DNA of 64,000 bases, from assembly GCA_016647705.1 (NCBI GenBank), contig CM028330.1, forward strand, positions 36,097,534 to 36,161,533. The letters run 5' to 3'. The notes under the pieces are model-generated. The model was not told where the DNA came from. It did not search any database and was given only the letters and a program-made list of their open reading frames with translations. Below, one piece after another: positions 1-11,260 of this stretch (the first letter of the stretch is position 1; the number at the start of each line of letters is the position of its first letter). Origin of the DNA: Eucommia ulmoides (lineage: Eukaryota > Streptophyta > Magnoliopsida > Garryales > Eucommiaceae). The translations under genes and the position numbers were made by a program.

Positions 1-21
1 ACCTTCGACACCTCCACCACT

Positions 22-79
22 GTTGCCAATGTCGTCGCTACCCAGAGCCGCTGCTCCTACCACCGTTGCCGTCTAGATC
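22..79. repeat. GC-rich 58-bp block, left copy of an inverted pair
   Basis: This block matches the reverse complement of 5250-5307 at roughly 80 percent over 58 bases. The shared core includes GCTCCTACCA and CCCAGA. The two copies sit just outside the recognisable coding part of the copia fossil. They could be decayed inverted termini of a larger element, or two unrelated insertions of one short repeat. Nothing else is recognised in positions 1-420, apart from a direct repeat of CACCTTCGACA near 1 and 152. Confidence 0.55.
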
Positions 80-429
80 TTAGGTCACCGTTGCTGACTA
101 GATTTGTAGCCCTCAATGCATCTGTTCAAATTCGTCACCATGCTTTGGCCACCTTCGACAACCCCAATTCCATCAAGCCGTGCTGCCTTCGATGATGACT
201 TGCGAAAAACAACTACGTTATCACCTTTATTTCATTAATTACAAAGAAAAAGGAAAAAAAAGAAAAAATAGAGAAAAAAGTCTTTCTTTTGAGTTATATT
301 ACTCTACATATTTGTTTGTTTCCCTTTGCCCATGTTTCATCATGGTTAGTCTATTTCCATTTAAAATTTCGTGGTTAGTTCGTTGTTAGTCCCTTGACAT
401 TACCTCTAGTATTAACTACATGAAAGTTG

Positions 430-3400
430 AATGGGAGTAGACTAAACAAGGGAAACATCGTCATTTCATTAACTATTCTCCTTCAGAGGGTAACAAGAAT
501 GATGACAAGTGGACCTAGTCGGATACTCAGATTTTGTCTCAGTTATGGAGTTCTATGGAAGCTCAGATTACAGACATATGCAGCCACGTGACGACATGCA
601 AAAAGTTGTGGGAGTTTGTTCGGTTGTTATTTGCGAACAATCTTACTCGGATGTATGATGCCTCGACCGAGTACTTTCATGTCTAGCGAGATACGTAGAC
701 TATCATTGAGTACTTTGCCACGGTTAAGAAACTTCACGAAGAGATAAATGTCCTCCTCCCAATATCCACCGATGTTATAGTTATACAGAAGCAACAAGAA
801 GAGATGGTTGTACTAAAATTCATTGCCGGTTTTCTCCCAGAATTGGAGCCTGTTTGCTCTTAAATCCTTGAAGGGGGTACTTTCCCTTCATTCGCCTAGA
901 CAGACTCACAGGTTCAATGTGCCACTACTAGGGAAACTACCTCACCCTCTAGTCTTTCTTTGGTGGATCGTTCAACTTTGGTTACACAAATCTCTCAGGG
1001 TGATTGCACTGACCAGTCAAGTGGTGGTCGCCATGGTCACTCTTGAGGTGGTCATATTGGTGGTTCTTAGGGTGGCCGAGGTAGTCGAATCGCGGCCAAT
1101 ATCGTCAATAATCCTTCTGTGACAAGGACGATCATACTAGAGAAACCTTTTGGGATTTACTTGGTCGACCTCCTAAATATTCATGTTGTGACGTCTCAGG
1201 CCGATCCTATTCCATCAGCTAACTCTTCAACTGTCAGGGGGATTTTTGATGACGAGTATGTTGAGTTTCTTTAGTTTAAGGCATCCCAACGAGCGTCAGG
1301 CGTCTACCCCCATTAATTCTCTAGCTCAGCAAGGTACCTCTACTGTATATCTTTTCTTTCATCCTTTCTCCTCTACACCATGGGTTATAGACTTTGTTAC
1401 CACTGACCACATGTCAGGTTCTTTGTTTACAAACATTCAATCATCTCGCTGATTGTCCCATGTTACTGTTGTTGATGTTTTCACAATCCCTTTTCGTAGG
1501 ATCGGTACTGTGCAACCCTCACCCTCCTCTTTATCCTCTGTTTTGTATATTCTTTCTTCTTCTTTTAATTCAATGTCAGTCAGTAAGCTTTTTCTTTTTT
1601 ACCCGATTCTATCATTATCTAGGATTTGAAGACGCGGAAGATGATTGGCATAGAGCGTGAGGAAAATGGCCTTTATTACTTTGATGCTCACGGCGAGAGT
1701 CCAACTATCCGACCACTGCATGTCGTGCAATTGTGTCTGCCCACCTAATTCATTGTTGCCTAGGTCATCCATGCCTTGCAAATCTCAACTTGCTTGTCCC
1801 CAGTTTACGTTATTTGTCTTCCTTAGATTGTGTGTTTTGTCAGTTGGATAAGCATCATCGTAGTTCATATACCTCTTCTACTCATGTTCGAGCATTGAGT
1901 TCTTTTAGTTTAGTTCATTCGAATGTTTAAGATCTTTCTCGTGCTGCTTTAACTTCATGATTTCATTATTTTGTGAAATTTGTGGATGATTTTTCAAGAC
2001 CTACATGACTTTATTTAATGAAAAATCGTTATGAATTATTCTCCATTTCCCCTGCTTTTTGTGCGGAAATTAAAACTCAATTTAATGTAGCAGTGCGTGT
2101 ACTTTGAATTGATAATTCTCAAGCATATATTTTTAGCCTTTTATATCATTCATGTGAAACTCTAGTATCCTGCATCAGTCCTCTTGCCCTCACACACCGC
2201 AACAAAATGAAGTAGCTGAACGTAAGAATCGACATCTCGTGGAAATGGCTTGTACTCTACTTTTTGAGATGGATGTTCCCAAACACCTTTGTGGTGATTC
2301 GGTTCTTACAACTTGTTTCTTGATCAATAGGATGCTATCTTCTACCCTAAATGGCAAGGTTGAAGGTTCCCCATTCTATTCTTTTTTCTCTTTCGCCCTT
2401 GTTTGGTTTAACTTGCTTCTTGATTAATAGGATGCCATATTCTAACCTAAATGGCAATTTTCCCCAATCTATTCTTTTTCCTCATCCGCCCTTGTTTGAT
2501 TTACCTCCTCGTATCTTTGAATGTGTATGTTTTGTTCATCAGTTGACTTCTGGTAAGGACAGGTTAGATCCTTGTGGCTTAAAATGTGTCTACCTTGGTT
2601 ATTCGCGCAGACAAAAGGGTTATTGTTGTTATAGTCCTTTACATTGCTCATTTGTGTGTGTAGATGTTACATTCTTTGAGTCCTTTTACTTTTTTGAGCT
2701 CTACTCTCAAGGTGATCTAGACGTTACACTTCATTTGCCGAGTTTTTCAACCCTTACTCCATCTTAGTCTACTTCAGATCCCGTCCTACCCAGTTGTTCT
2801 TTACCGACTTTGCAGGTATACTCTCGTCGCCTGATGGTTGCTTCCGATTCTGTGCCCATCATCATTATTTTGTTCTCAGATTTTTCTCCAGTTCATCCAT
2901 CCATTTATGATTTGGACGTGCCCATTGCTATCCGAAAATGTACTGAACATCCTATTTCTAACTTTGTCAGACATGCACACCTATCTCCTTCATATTATTC
3001 ATTTGTTGCTTCTTTGTCCTCTGTCTTCCTTCCCAACTCTGTTTCAGAGGCTTTCTCTCACCTTGGTTGGACGATTGCAATGGAAGATAAAATGCTGCGT
3101 TAAATCAAAATGGTACTTGGGATCTCGTCTCGCTTTTGCCTGACAAAACAGTAATTGGATGTAAATGGGTGTACACAGTTAAAGTTCATCCGAATGGCAC
3201 CACTGATCGAATCAAGGCTCGCTCTGTTGCCCAAGGTTATACTCAGGTGTACGGTCTTGATTACTCTGAGACTTTTTCTCCTGTTGCCAAGCTCGTCTCT
3301 GTTCACTTGTTCATCTCTCTTGCTGCCACATCAAGAATGCCTTCTTGAATGGCGATCTCATTAAGGAAGTATACATGGAGCAAATTCTTGGGTTTGTTGC

Positions 3401-5237
3401 TCAGGGGGAGACTGATTTAGTATGTCGCTTAAAAAAATCTATTTATGGTCTCAAACAGTCTCCTCTAGTATGGTTTAAGAGATTCAACCACTGAGTTTGG
3501 TCTTTTGCGTTCTGGATTCAATTATTCAGTGTTCTACATGCATAGCACAACAGAGAAAATATTGTTGATTATGTATGTGGATGATATTGTGATTACCAGA
3601 GACGACCGTAAAGTTTGGATAGTAAGTTTCAACTAAAGATTTGGGTCATTGAAGTATTTCTTGGGTATTGAAGTTGCTTGATTGCGTCAAGGAATTTACT
3701 TTTCTCAAAGGAAATATGTCCTTGATTTGTTAAGTGAAACATGAATGTTAGGAGGTAAACCGGTTGATTCACATTTGGATCCCAACCAAGGTTTTCGTGG
3801 TATGAGGTTGTAACGGTAACAGTCACGGTGTAACAGTTGGGAGTATCGGCTTGTCCGTAAAGGGAATAATCGTAACAATTGTGAATTTTTTAAAAACACC
3901 AGAACATCCTCAAAAACTCAATAATGGTAATTGTTTTACTCATTTAACCCTTAATAAATACATTCTAATAGATATTATGACATTTACAATAAAATAAAGA
4001 TATGAAAAAACGGTCGTATTGAATAGAATAAATATGCAATATATAATTATATATATAATTATAAGTAGTTATATACATAATATCATAAGTGCGCGCACGC
4101 GCACACACACACATATATTGGTATGTAAAAGACAAGGGCGCTTGGTGGGGCGTTAGCCCCGCGATACATGAATTTTTAATATTTTAACAATATTATATAT
4201 AATTAAAAAATTATTAAAAAGATATATTATATATAACATTATAATTATTATTTATTAAATTATGACTTATAATTTATAAATAAAATATAAAGAAAAAATA
4301 AATAAATAAATAAAACAAAAAAATCAGAATCACCTAACCATTTTTCTCACCCTCACTTATTATAATATTATATTAAGATTAAATATAAAAAACTAAGGGG
4401 GATCAAATGTATAATTTAGCAATTACTAAACATACATCTAGCCTAATTGATCAGACCCAACTTGCTTCTCTGCAACCTTAGTCGAGACCCAGGAACGATC
4501 GGCCGAGAATAATGCTGGCAACTTCGGCCACCATCGTCGACTTCTCCATTGATTCGGTACGTAACAGTATGTTACTTTCTCTATTTCTCTCTCTCTGTGC
4601 ATCATGAGAGAGAGAGAGGAGAGAAAACCTAGGCGTGCAAGATTTACTTCATCTCTTCTCATTTTTCCTCTTTCTTCTTTGAAAAACCCTAGGCGTACGC
4701 CCTGGGCGACGCTGGAAAACAGTTGCAATGGCATAACGGCGTTATAGGCCTGTAACGGCCCGTATTGGCCCTATACGCTGTGAATTGGCCCTAGGCTCTA
4801 ATATCGGCCCTGTAATGGTCTCGGGGGGGCGGATTTTGCGTTACGTATCGGCCGTTACGTAATGTAACGGCTGATACTTAGAACTATGATCCCAACAAGG
4901 AACTCTTGGCAGATTAGAGAGTATAATAGATCCAACGCAATATAGATAATTATTTGGGAAGTTAAACTACTTGATTGTTACGAGATCAAATATCTCATTT
5001 GCAGTCAGTTCTTGGATCGTCCCACGATATGTCATTGGGATGCAGTGATTTGCATCCTCAAATTTAAAAGGTGCTCTTAATTGTGGTTTATTATATCAAA
5101 ACTTTAGTCACACTCAAATAAAGGGATATGCAGTTGCAGACTGGGCTGGATCACCCTTGGATAAGAAGTCTACTATAGGTTACTGTGTGTTTGTTATAAG
5201 TAATCTTGTCTCTTGGAAGAGTAAAAAGTAGACGGTA
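430..5237 (+). mobile_element. Ty1-copia retrotransposon fossil (copia-1), interrupted
   Basis: Parts follow in copia order. A gag-like segment lies at about 490-860, with motifs such as LWSSMEAQITDICSHVT and KLWEFV. A protease-like segment lies near 1375-1450. GAG-pre-integrase and integrase lie at about 1640-2770 (LGHPCLANLNLL, the CQLDKHH zinc-binding end, PQQNEVAERKNRHL). Reverse transcriptase lies at about 3060-3786 (KWVYTVKVHPNG, MYVDDIVI). The RT end and RNase H lie at about 4888-5237 (ADWAGSPLDKKSTIGYCVF). A Mutator-like element at 3787-4887 separates the last two parts. No LTR could be assigned at either end. The element is broken in many places and looks old. It lies upstream of a DUF1350 exon, so it probably sits in an intron of that gene. 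Confidence 0.85.
3787..4887. mobile_element. Non-autonomous Mutator-like element inside copia-1
   Basis: This 1101-bp insertion lies in the reverse-transcriptase region of copia-1. The 9-bp sequence GATCCCAAC occurs on both sides, at 3778-3786 and 4888-4896, and 9 bp is the typical Mutator target duplication. Both ends are rich in GTAACGG/CCGTTAC motifs. The terminal inverted repeats are degenerate: the left end begins CAAGGTTTTCGTGGTAT, and the complement of the right end begins ATAGTTCTAAGTATCAG. The interior is AT-rich, with a short (CA)n near 4090, and no transposase is seen. Superfamily assignment rests mostly on the duplication length. Confidence 0.7.
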
Positions 5238-5249
5238 GTGGAGGCGTTG

Positions 5250-5307
5250 GATCTGGAGGGCAACAATGGTAGGAGCTGCGGATCTGGGCAGCGACGGCGT
5301 CGGCAAC
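5250..5307. repeat. GC-rich 58-bp block, right copy of an inverted pair
   Basis: This is the reverse-complement partner of 22-79. It lies immediately after the last recognisable RNase H codons of copia-1. The 5308-5761 stretch that follows has no gene that I can recognise. It is ordinary AT-rich intron-like sequence ending in a pyrimidine-rich tract and a splice acceptor. Confidence 0.55.
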
Positions 5308-5761
5308 TTCGTATGTGGATGATGGTGGCGGTGCTGCTTATTATTTAGACAGAATCTTAGGCGGATCCTGATTTTAATTATTATTCTTGATTAATAATAA
5401 GTGTCCGTTTATATTCATTTAATCATCTTTTTTCCCCGGTTTATACTTTATACCTCCCCCACCTAAAATAAATAAAAGAAAAAAATGTTTCTTTCAGCTA
5501 TGTAGGTTAATTTAAACAGAAATTATAATTCACATTTGGGCTTCTCAATCCAAAATTCGTGGCTCTTCCACTCTATGGATTCCAGTTATGTCAGAAAAGA
5601 ATTGCAGAAATAAATATGCCGGTTGAAATCTGTAAACTCGGCTAAAATATTATTGTGCAACCTCAAAGTGATCTGTTTTTGATAGTGTTGTCTCAATAAT
5701 TATGCAAAACTCCAAAAGAAAAAGAAGAGAGTAAAATGGATCTTGTTTGTATTTCTTACAG

Positions 5762-5851
5762 CTTGCAGGAGGGATATCAGAATTCAAGCCAACACCATCA
5801 GAGAATCTTGATTGTGTTAAGAAATCATACAATGTTCAGCATACCTTGCTG
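5762..5851 (+). CDS. Probable DUF1350-family gene, third-last exon
   Basis: This is an internal exon of a host gene that starts upstream of the window. It is bounded by an acceptor (TTTCTTACAG) and a donor (GTAATT), is 30 codons long, and begins and ends in phase 0. It encodes LAGGISEFKPTPSENLDCVK and continues to a YNVQHTLL segment. Joined to the next exon this reads YNVQHTLL-VKFNSDAIDET, which resembles the C-terminal part of DUF1350 proteins. DUF1350 proteins are widespread in cyanobacteria and plant plastids and are often described as alpha/beta-hydrolase-like; their biochemical function is not established. The preceding exons were not found in the window. Family assignment is from memory of the conserved pattern, so the exon structure is surer than the name. 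Confidence 0.75.
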
Positions 5852-5933
5852 GTAATTCTTTGTCATTCCGGTGCCAAAATTAATCGAAATGGATTCGTTA
5901 TTTAAAGTTTATTCTGATGGGTATAAGTTTCAG

Positions 5934-6065
5934 GTGAAGTTTAATTCCGATGCCATTGATGAGACGGATCTCCTTGAAGAGGCATTAGAGCCTCGTGTGA
6001 AGTCTATAGGTGGTAAACTAGAAAAGGTCTTGTTGAGTGGTAACCACATAACCCCATGCATACAG
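5934..6065 (+). CDS. Probable DUF1350-family gene, penultimate exon
   Basis: The acceptor AAGTTTCAG and donor GTAGTA bound 44 codons in phase 0. The exon encodes VKFNSDAIDETDLLEEALEP near its start and ends with LSGNHITPCIQ. The IDET and GNHxTP motifs are the recognisable DUF1350 landmarks. The intron before it is a compact 82 bp (5852-5933). The intron after it is 11,950 bp. A methionine-initiated reading frame running through this exon from 5871 is not the real start: the exon continues in phase from the upstream exon, and that longer frame crosses the acceptor. Confidence 0.8.
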
Positions 6066-6781
6066 GTAGTACATTTGTATTGCATGTTTTGTTTCTACTA
6101 TGTGCAGAATTTATGTTGCTGAAAGCTTAGGTTGCTTTTGGAAAACCAGTAGCTGGCGCCTACTTGGCTCCATTGGTGCCTTTTCGACCCCCCTCCCAAA
6201 ACAAAAATAAATAGATAAATAATGAAAAAAACTAAACAAAAAGAAAAAGAAAAAAAGAAGAAGAAAATCTTAAATATCATGGTACTAGCGTAACTAATGT
6301 TTCGATAAGAGATTTGATAGATTCATGGAATTCTTTAATGATGAAATTTCGGAACCGGATTAAAAAATAGCTTCCATCATTCGCAAATTTCTTGTTTAGA
6401 TACATTTAAAGTTTTATAGACTCTCTTGCTATTGATGGTTTTAAAAGGAGAATAAAGAATGGGTTTATTCAATGCACTTGTGAAAAATATAAGAGGGGGA
6501 GGCGCCGGGGTGGGGTGTGTGTGGGGGTGAGGCGGCATTGGAAATAGAGGTGTAGGAGGAAAAGAGGGTTCGTGAAGTTTTTCATTTGGATATTTTAGTT
6601 ATCGCTTCTTTCCCAAGGAATTAATTCCATCTTGAAATTCTTTGATATTTTAAGAAAGTATTCACCAAAAAAAATGATATTGAATTATGTGAATATTATA
6701 GAAGGTAACAAAAAGGAAGTGACCAAAAAAGGTTATTCCAATATTCAATGCCTTAATTAAGGAGAGACAAATAATTATATG
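6066..6781 (+). other. Start of the giant DUF1350 intron
   Basis: This is AT-rich intron sequence with no gene. It contains an A-rich tract near 6200-6270 and a short G-rich patch at 6490-6535. I see no mobile element before the GC-rich block that follows. Confidence 0.6.
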
Positions 6782-7275
6782 GACAGTGCCGGAACCGCAC
6801 CGTGGTAGGCGCCGCATCATCACACCACATCCGCCACTGTGCGACTGTGCATCGGTTTTTCTGTTGCCGCGCACTAGGCTGCTGGTGATCTCGCCGGAGG
6901 CCGGCACCAGCATCGAAAGTTTACAGCACCCCCACCGGCGCCGCACAAGGGACTTTCGCTACTGGCGTCACTGCTGCTGGAACTTGCTGGCGCCCCCACT
7001 AGCGCCGTGCTCCAGTGCTCCCCGGTGCTGCCCCTGGGGGCGCCACCAGAGACTTAGCCGACAATCTTACTGGTGTCTGCTACGGAAATTCTAGGCACCT
7101 CCACTGGTACCACGCACCGGCACTGCCGCCCGCTAGTGTCTCCGACAACTTTGCCGGTGATCTTGCTGGCGCCGACACTGTTGCCTCTAGCGGCACCAGC
7201 ACCCCCACGTCGCCACTGCCGCTTCCCATGCGGCTGGCACCAAGCCACCACCTACGCTGCGCCGAGGTCTAGACA
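6782..7275. repeat. GC-rich, proline/alanine-coding-like block
   Basis: About 490 bases are strikingly GC-rich against an AT-rich background. They consist of loosely repeated GCCGGCACC, CTGGCGCC and CCACTGCCGCC words. Several overlapping open frames exist in both directions, which is expected from low stop-codon frequency in such sequence. The block abuts the protease-like part of gypsy-1, so it may be a decayed low-complexity part of that element or an independent minisatellite. No domain is recognised. Confidence 0.4.
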
Positions 7276-10200
7276 TGCCATATGGCGTTTCCCTGGATGT
7301 CATAATGGTGCTCTCGAACTTTAAGAGGAAGTGGATACTTATTGACAGTGGCGGCCCGACTGCGTCATCGAGAATTACTTTGAAAAGTTAATGATTGACC
7401 AAGGGTGTCTCCTGCCATCACAATGCGGCTGGTCGGTTTTGAGGGGAACCAATTCAGCCCTTGGGCATGATTTCCCTTACCTCGTTGAATCTAAGGAGAC
7501 AGTATGGTCCAAGTTCATGGTCGTGGATCGGCATGGAGCCTACACCGCTGTTATAGGTCGGTCCATGCTTAAGGCCTTGAAATTATGTACTCTACCTTGT
7601 GAAATTTCCTGCAAGAAAGGGATATGTGAGAGGAGATCAAGAGATGGCTAGAGAGTGATTACTCGCTTTCTTGAAGCATGACAAAAAACAACTAACCCAA
7701 GAGATTGAGCACCGTAGCTTAAGGGACGAGCTCGGTCATTTCCTGGTAGAAGATCTCTAAGGCAATGATTCGTTGGAGGACCTCATTTTCGTCTCCATTC
7801 ATCCCACTAAGGTCGAGTGCACAATTTAGATTGATTCAATGTTGCACCTAGAGCTTAGCCAGGTTCTTATCGAGTAATGCGCAATAACTATAATGTCTTC
7901 ACATGGTCACACTCCAAGCTTTAGGGGTTGGAGCCTAAGGTGACAATGCACCGCATTTGCACCTAACCATCCAACAAATAGGCAAAAGAGGCGCTAGTTC
8001 CCTTTCCAAGAAACTGGTTATATTGAAGAAGGTATGAAAAATTGATTAATGCCAACGTGGGTAAAAGAGTTGAACTTTCTCAATTGGGTAACTGTTAGCC
8101 CCTAGCAAAACTGGAGGACCACTTGGCACAGACTTAGTGTACTTTGCTACCGAACATGGTGAATGCGGCACAAGTGAAGGCGTTGGCAACAAAGGCACCA
8201 ACTCGGTGCACGTTGGTGGATAGTGGCGTTATGGCACAACACCAATGGGTGTTGGGCAGTGATGGCGATCCTACGCGCAATGTTAGGATCGATGCTATGT
8301 GGAGACATGGCAGTAGGAAAGACCTTGGTGTGACACCAAGGCAAGGCAGCACAACGTAGGCGCAACACGACGTTGTGGACAGTGTCATGTGCGTGGCATG
8401 ACACACTGTTGGGCGTAGCAATGCATTTTGGTGCAGAACAAGCATACGGCGTGGGCAAGTCGTTGGGCGCAATAACGCAACAAATAGAACGTGGGTGCAA
8501 GACATGTTCCGGCCATGCAGGCGACATAGTGAGGCGTTGGTAAACATCGGCATGATTAAGGGAACGAGATGGCAACAGAACAAGATGTTGGCACAATGCA
8601 GAAACACTGGAATGGAGTTTAGCTAGTGGTGAGCTGAAGGACTGGAAGTTACAGGCATGTGCAAGTCATGTTTTGCAGTTCTGGACAGTTTCTGTGGCAG
8701 TTTATGGACAGTTTTCAAATTGGAAAATTGCCTTCTGTGGGCTGGACATGTGTCGGATGTTTGCCTATGCAGTTGGGGTTGTCAACTGCTGTAATCCGCT
8801 ATAAATAGTCATGTTTGTAGTCTGTTTTGAGGCAGTGAATGTTTTCCTGCGGATTTCTAGACCGATATTGTAAATCTGATTCCTTGTTTTCTGAGTTATA
8901 ATACAAGGTTGGGCGTTGCCCGTAAAATGTGTTGTGCTTGTGTGTGTGGGTGCGTTTTACATACTGTCGACATGGTTTCGTTGCGTTGCAGGACATTCAC
9001 AGAGCTAACTAGTTGGTGCGCAATTAGGCCATCACTCAGTTAGAATTTTTGTGGTGAAAATTTGACCATGTGACATTAACCATTGTTGCCCTTGCCAATA
9101 AGCATGAGAACAAGTGGAGGCCGTGTGTCTACTTCAAGGACCCGAAGAAGACATCATTGGCAGAGGTATCTATTGTTACAAGGTTTGCCTTCCGGCCGCA
9201 AAAATGCTGGAACTACTTACCAGTGCCTTGTGAATAAAATGTTGAGGAGGAGAATGACAAGGATATATATATATATATGCTGGTAAAGAACTTGAGGTCT
9301 GCCCAACAGTGGACGACCTCCAATGCTACATTTACATCCTGATTATGAATCAGATGAAGAACACCTCAAAATTAATCTTTAGTGTTGCATATACTAAGTT
9401 CCTGGGCTAAAAGGTCTTTTGCATTTGAGTCAATCCTGATCTGATTCAGCTATCATGAACATGTTCTGTTCTCAGAACAGGATGGAGTTGCAAATCTTGA
9501 CAAGGCAGGCTCCCCCGCACAATATTTTTTTATCGCCAAATAGTCAAATAAGTGTCTCCATTTCTTTAAAGCTTTGCGGGGGAGCAATACATTTAAGTAG
9601 GCATAAGAGTGTGGGGCTTGTTTCCTGGGACCAATTTGTTACCTCGTGATAGTGGCTTCTTCTCCTGTAGCATTGAGCTCGGCCTTGGTCATAGAATAGG
9701 GAAATCGTGGAGCCTGGTTTCAGGTCCAGAAGTGCATGATAAATACTGCCAAATGCCAATAGTATTTTCAGACACACAGCATTGTGGTTCTGAGTCTTTT
9801 GACCAAGTAGCCCCTACATCAGTTTTCTACACTCTAGACACCTTTAGAAAAGGTTCATCCTTATGCCAAATGGATCTGAGGTCAAATACGCCCTCCGACT
9901 GGTTCAATGCGAAGAAGAATTATGCCATTTATGATGCTCTCCTAGACGGGTAGAGTTTTGGCCATGAAATTAACGCCAAATCTTTGAAGGTCTTCTGTGA
10001 CTCTCAGCTAATGGCCAACCAGGTGAATGGTGAGTACTAGGCAAAGGACCCAACGTTGACTCCCTACCTTGAATAGGCGAAGCAACTCATTTCCAAATTC
10101 AACAAGCTGGAGATCTCCTAGATCCCTAGAAAGAAAAATCACTAGGCAGATATCCTAGCAAACCTTGCCTCTGCAGTAGACTCAACAATCAAGAGGACCA

Positions 10201-11260
10201 TATTACTGGAGTTCATCCCAAGAATGCCAAGGTCAATTTATCTTTAGTGGTCAATTTCACTAATTTGAGCCTGTGTTCAATGGACCATTTTCCCTATACT
10301 TACAGGTCAGGACCCTTTCTCCAGCTTAAGGTTAAGTCCGGAGGATTCCCTGACAAGTTATGCACTATTGTGTGATTAGCGGGATCTTGTACATATGGCT
10401 GTCAACAAGATCGTGCTACAGATGCCTCTGACAACGAGTGAGGTCCATGAAGGGGTCTTCAGCAGCAATACAGTAGGACGAGCATTGGCTAGAAATTCCT
10501 ACGGTATGAATATTGCTAGCCGTTCTTAGAGTTCGACACTAAGGAGTTCGTCCAAATTTGCGGCAAGTGTAAGTGCTTTGGTCCACACCCCCACCGACCT
10601 CAAACTAAGCTGATGCTAACAAATAGCATGTGGCCATTCACTTAGTAGGGGATCAATATTCTAGGGCCTCTTCCAATAGCCTCCAGGAAATTCCTTTTGT
10701 TGGTAATGAACTACTTCGCTAAGTGGGTGGAGGCCAACCTCTTAGCTCTATCAAGGAGAACATCAAGTATTTCACTTAGAAGAGTCTGATTTGCTGACGA
10801 CGCGACATGATAGGTCTAAAAGGGGGCTTAAGTGGATTACGTCCTAGGAGTTCTGTAGGCCTACCACACCAGTGTGAGACCCGAGAGGCAAAGCCCTGAT
10901 GCTATCGTGTTCAGCTTGACACTTTCATTCCCGTTGAGATCGACGAGAGGAGTGGCTAGGTTGGTCTTTGGCCAAGTTTCTAGTTCCTCTAAAGGACAGG
11001 GCTCTTCGCTATTTGGTCCGAAGGGCAATTGGGCAGCACAATCTCACGTTGGATTGCCTCCCCGGATGGGCGACTACAAAACTGGCGGACTTTGGGCTGC
11101 TGCCAGAGCCCATTGAGGATGCCAGAGTTGCTATACGAGGATGAGGCTTTAGGAAGGAATCAGAATACCCTAAGGACGAGGAAGAAGCCAAAGACTGAAA
11201 GAAAAAAAAAATTGCAAAAAATGGAAGGGCCGAAACTACGTGGAAACTAGGAAACAAACT
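7276..11260 (+). mobile_element. Ty3-gypsy retrotransposon fossil (gypsy-1), Tat-like
   Basis: Parts occur in gypsy order on the + strand. A retropepsin-like segment lies at about 7290-7650 (ILIDSGGPT, the IGRSML flap region). Reverse transcriptase lies at about 7850-8092 and resumes at 9076-9420 (ANKHENKWRPCVYF, IYCYKV). An RNase H of the kind found in Tat/Ogre elements lies at about 9850-10230 (SLKVFCDSQL, ILANLASAVDSTIKRTI). Integrase lies at about 10440-11000 (KCKCFGPHPHRP, LLVMNYFAKWVEAN). A solo LTR at 8093-9075 splits the RT. The element is heavily broken and old. Its 5' LTR and gag are not identified. Confidence 0.8.
8093..9075 (+). mobile_element. Solo LTR inside gypsy-1
   Basis: This 983-bp segment begins TGTTAGCCCC and ends TGTGACA. 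It interrupts the RT region of gypsy-1 and is flanked by GTAAC (8088-8092) and TTAAC (9076-9080), a five-base target duplication with one mismatch. It contains a TATA-like CTATAAATAG near 8800 and a later ATAATACAAGG, in the order expected of an LTR promoter and a polyadenylation region. No internal retroelement domains lie between the ends. The family of the LTR is not known. Long open frames inside it, such as the one on the - strand near 8134-8607, are chance frames. Confidence 0.6.

Noticed and set aside
5871-6122. Methionine-initiated 83-codon ORF as a stand-alone small gene
   Set aside because: Its 5' third is intronic; the true coding part starts at the acceptor at 5934 and continues from the upstream exon.
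6786-7324. Overlapping proline/alanine-rich frames as a possible host gene
   Set aside because: Several frames are open at once because of GC content, with no start context, splice sites or domain.
8134-8607. A 157-codon frame on the - strand
   Set aside because: It lies wholly inside the solo LTR, has a competing long frame in the same region, and shows no domain.
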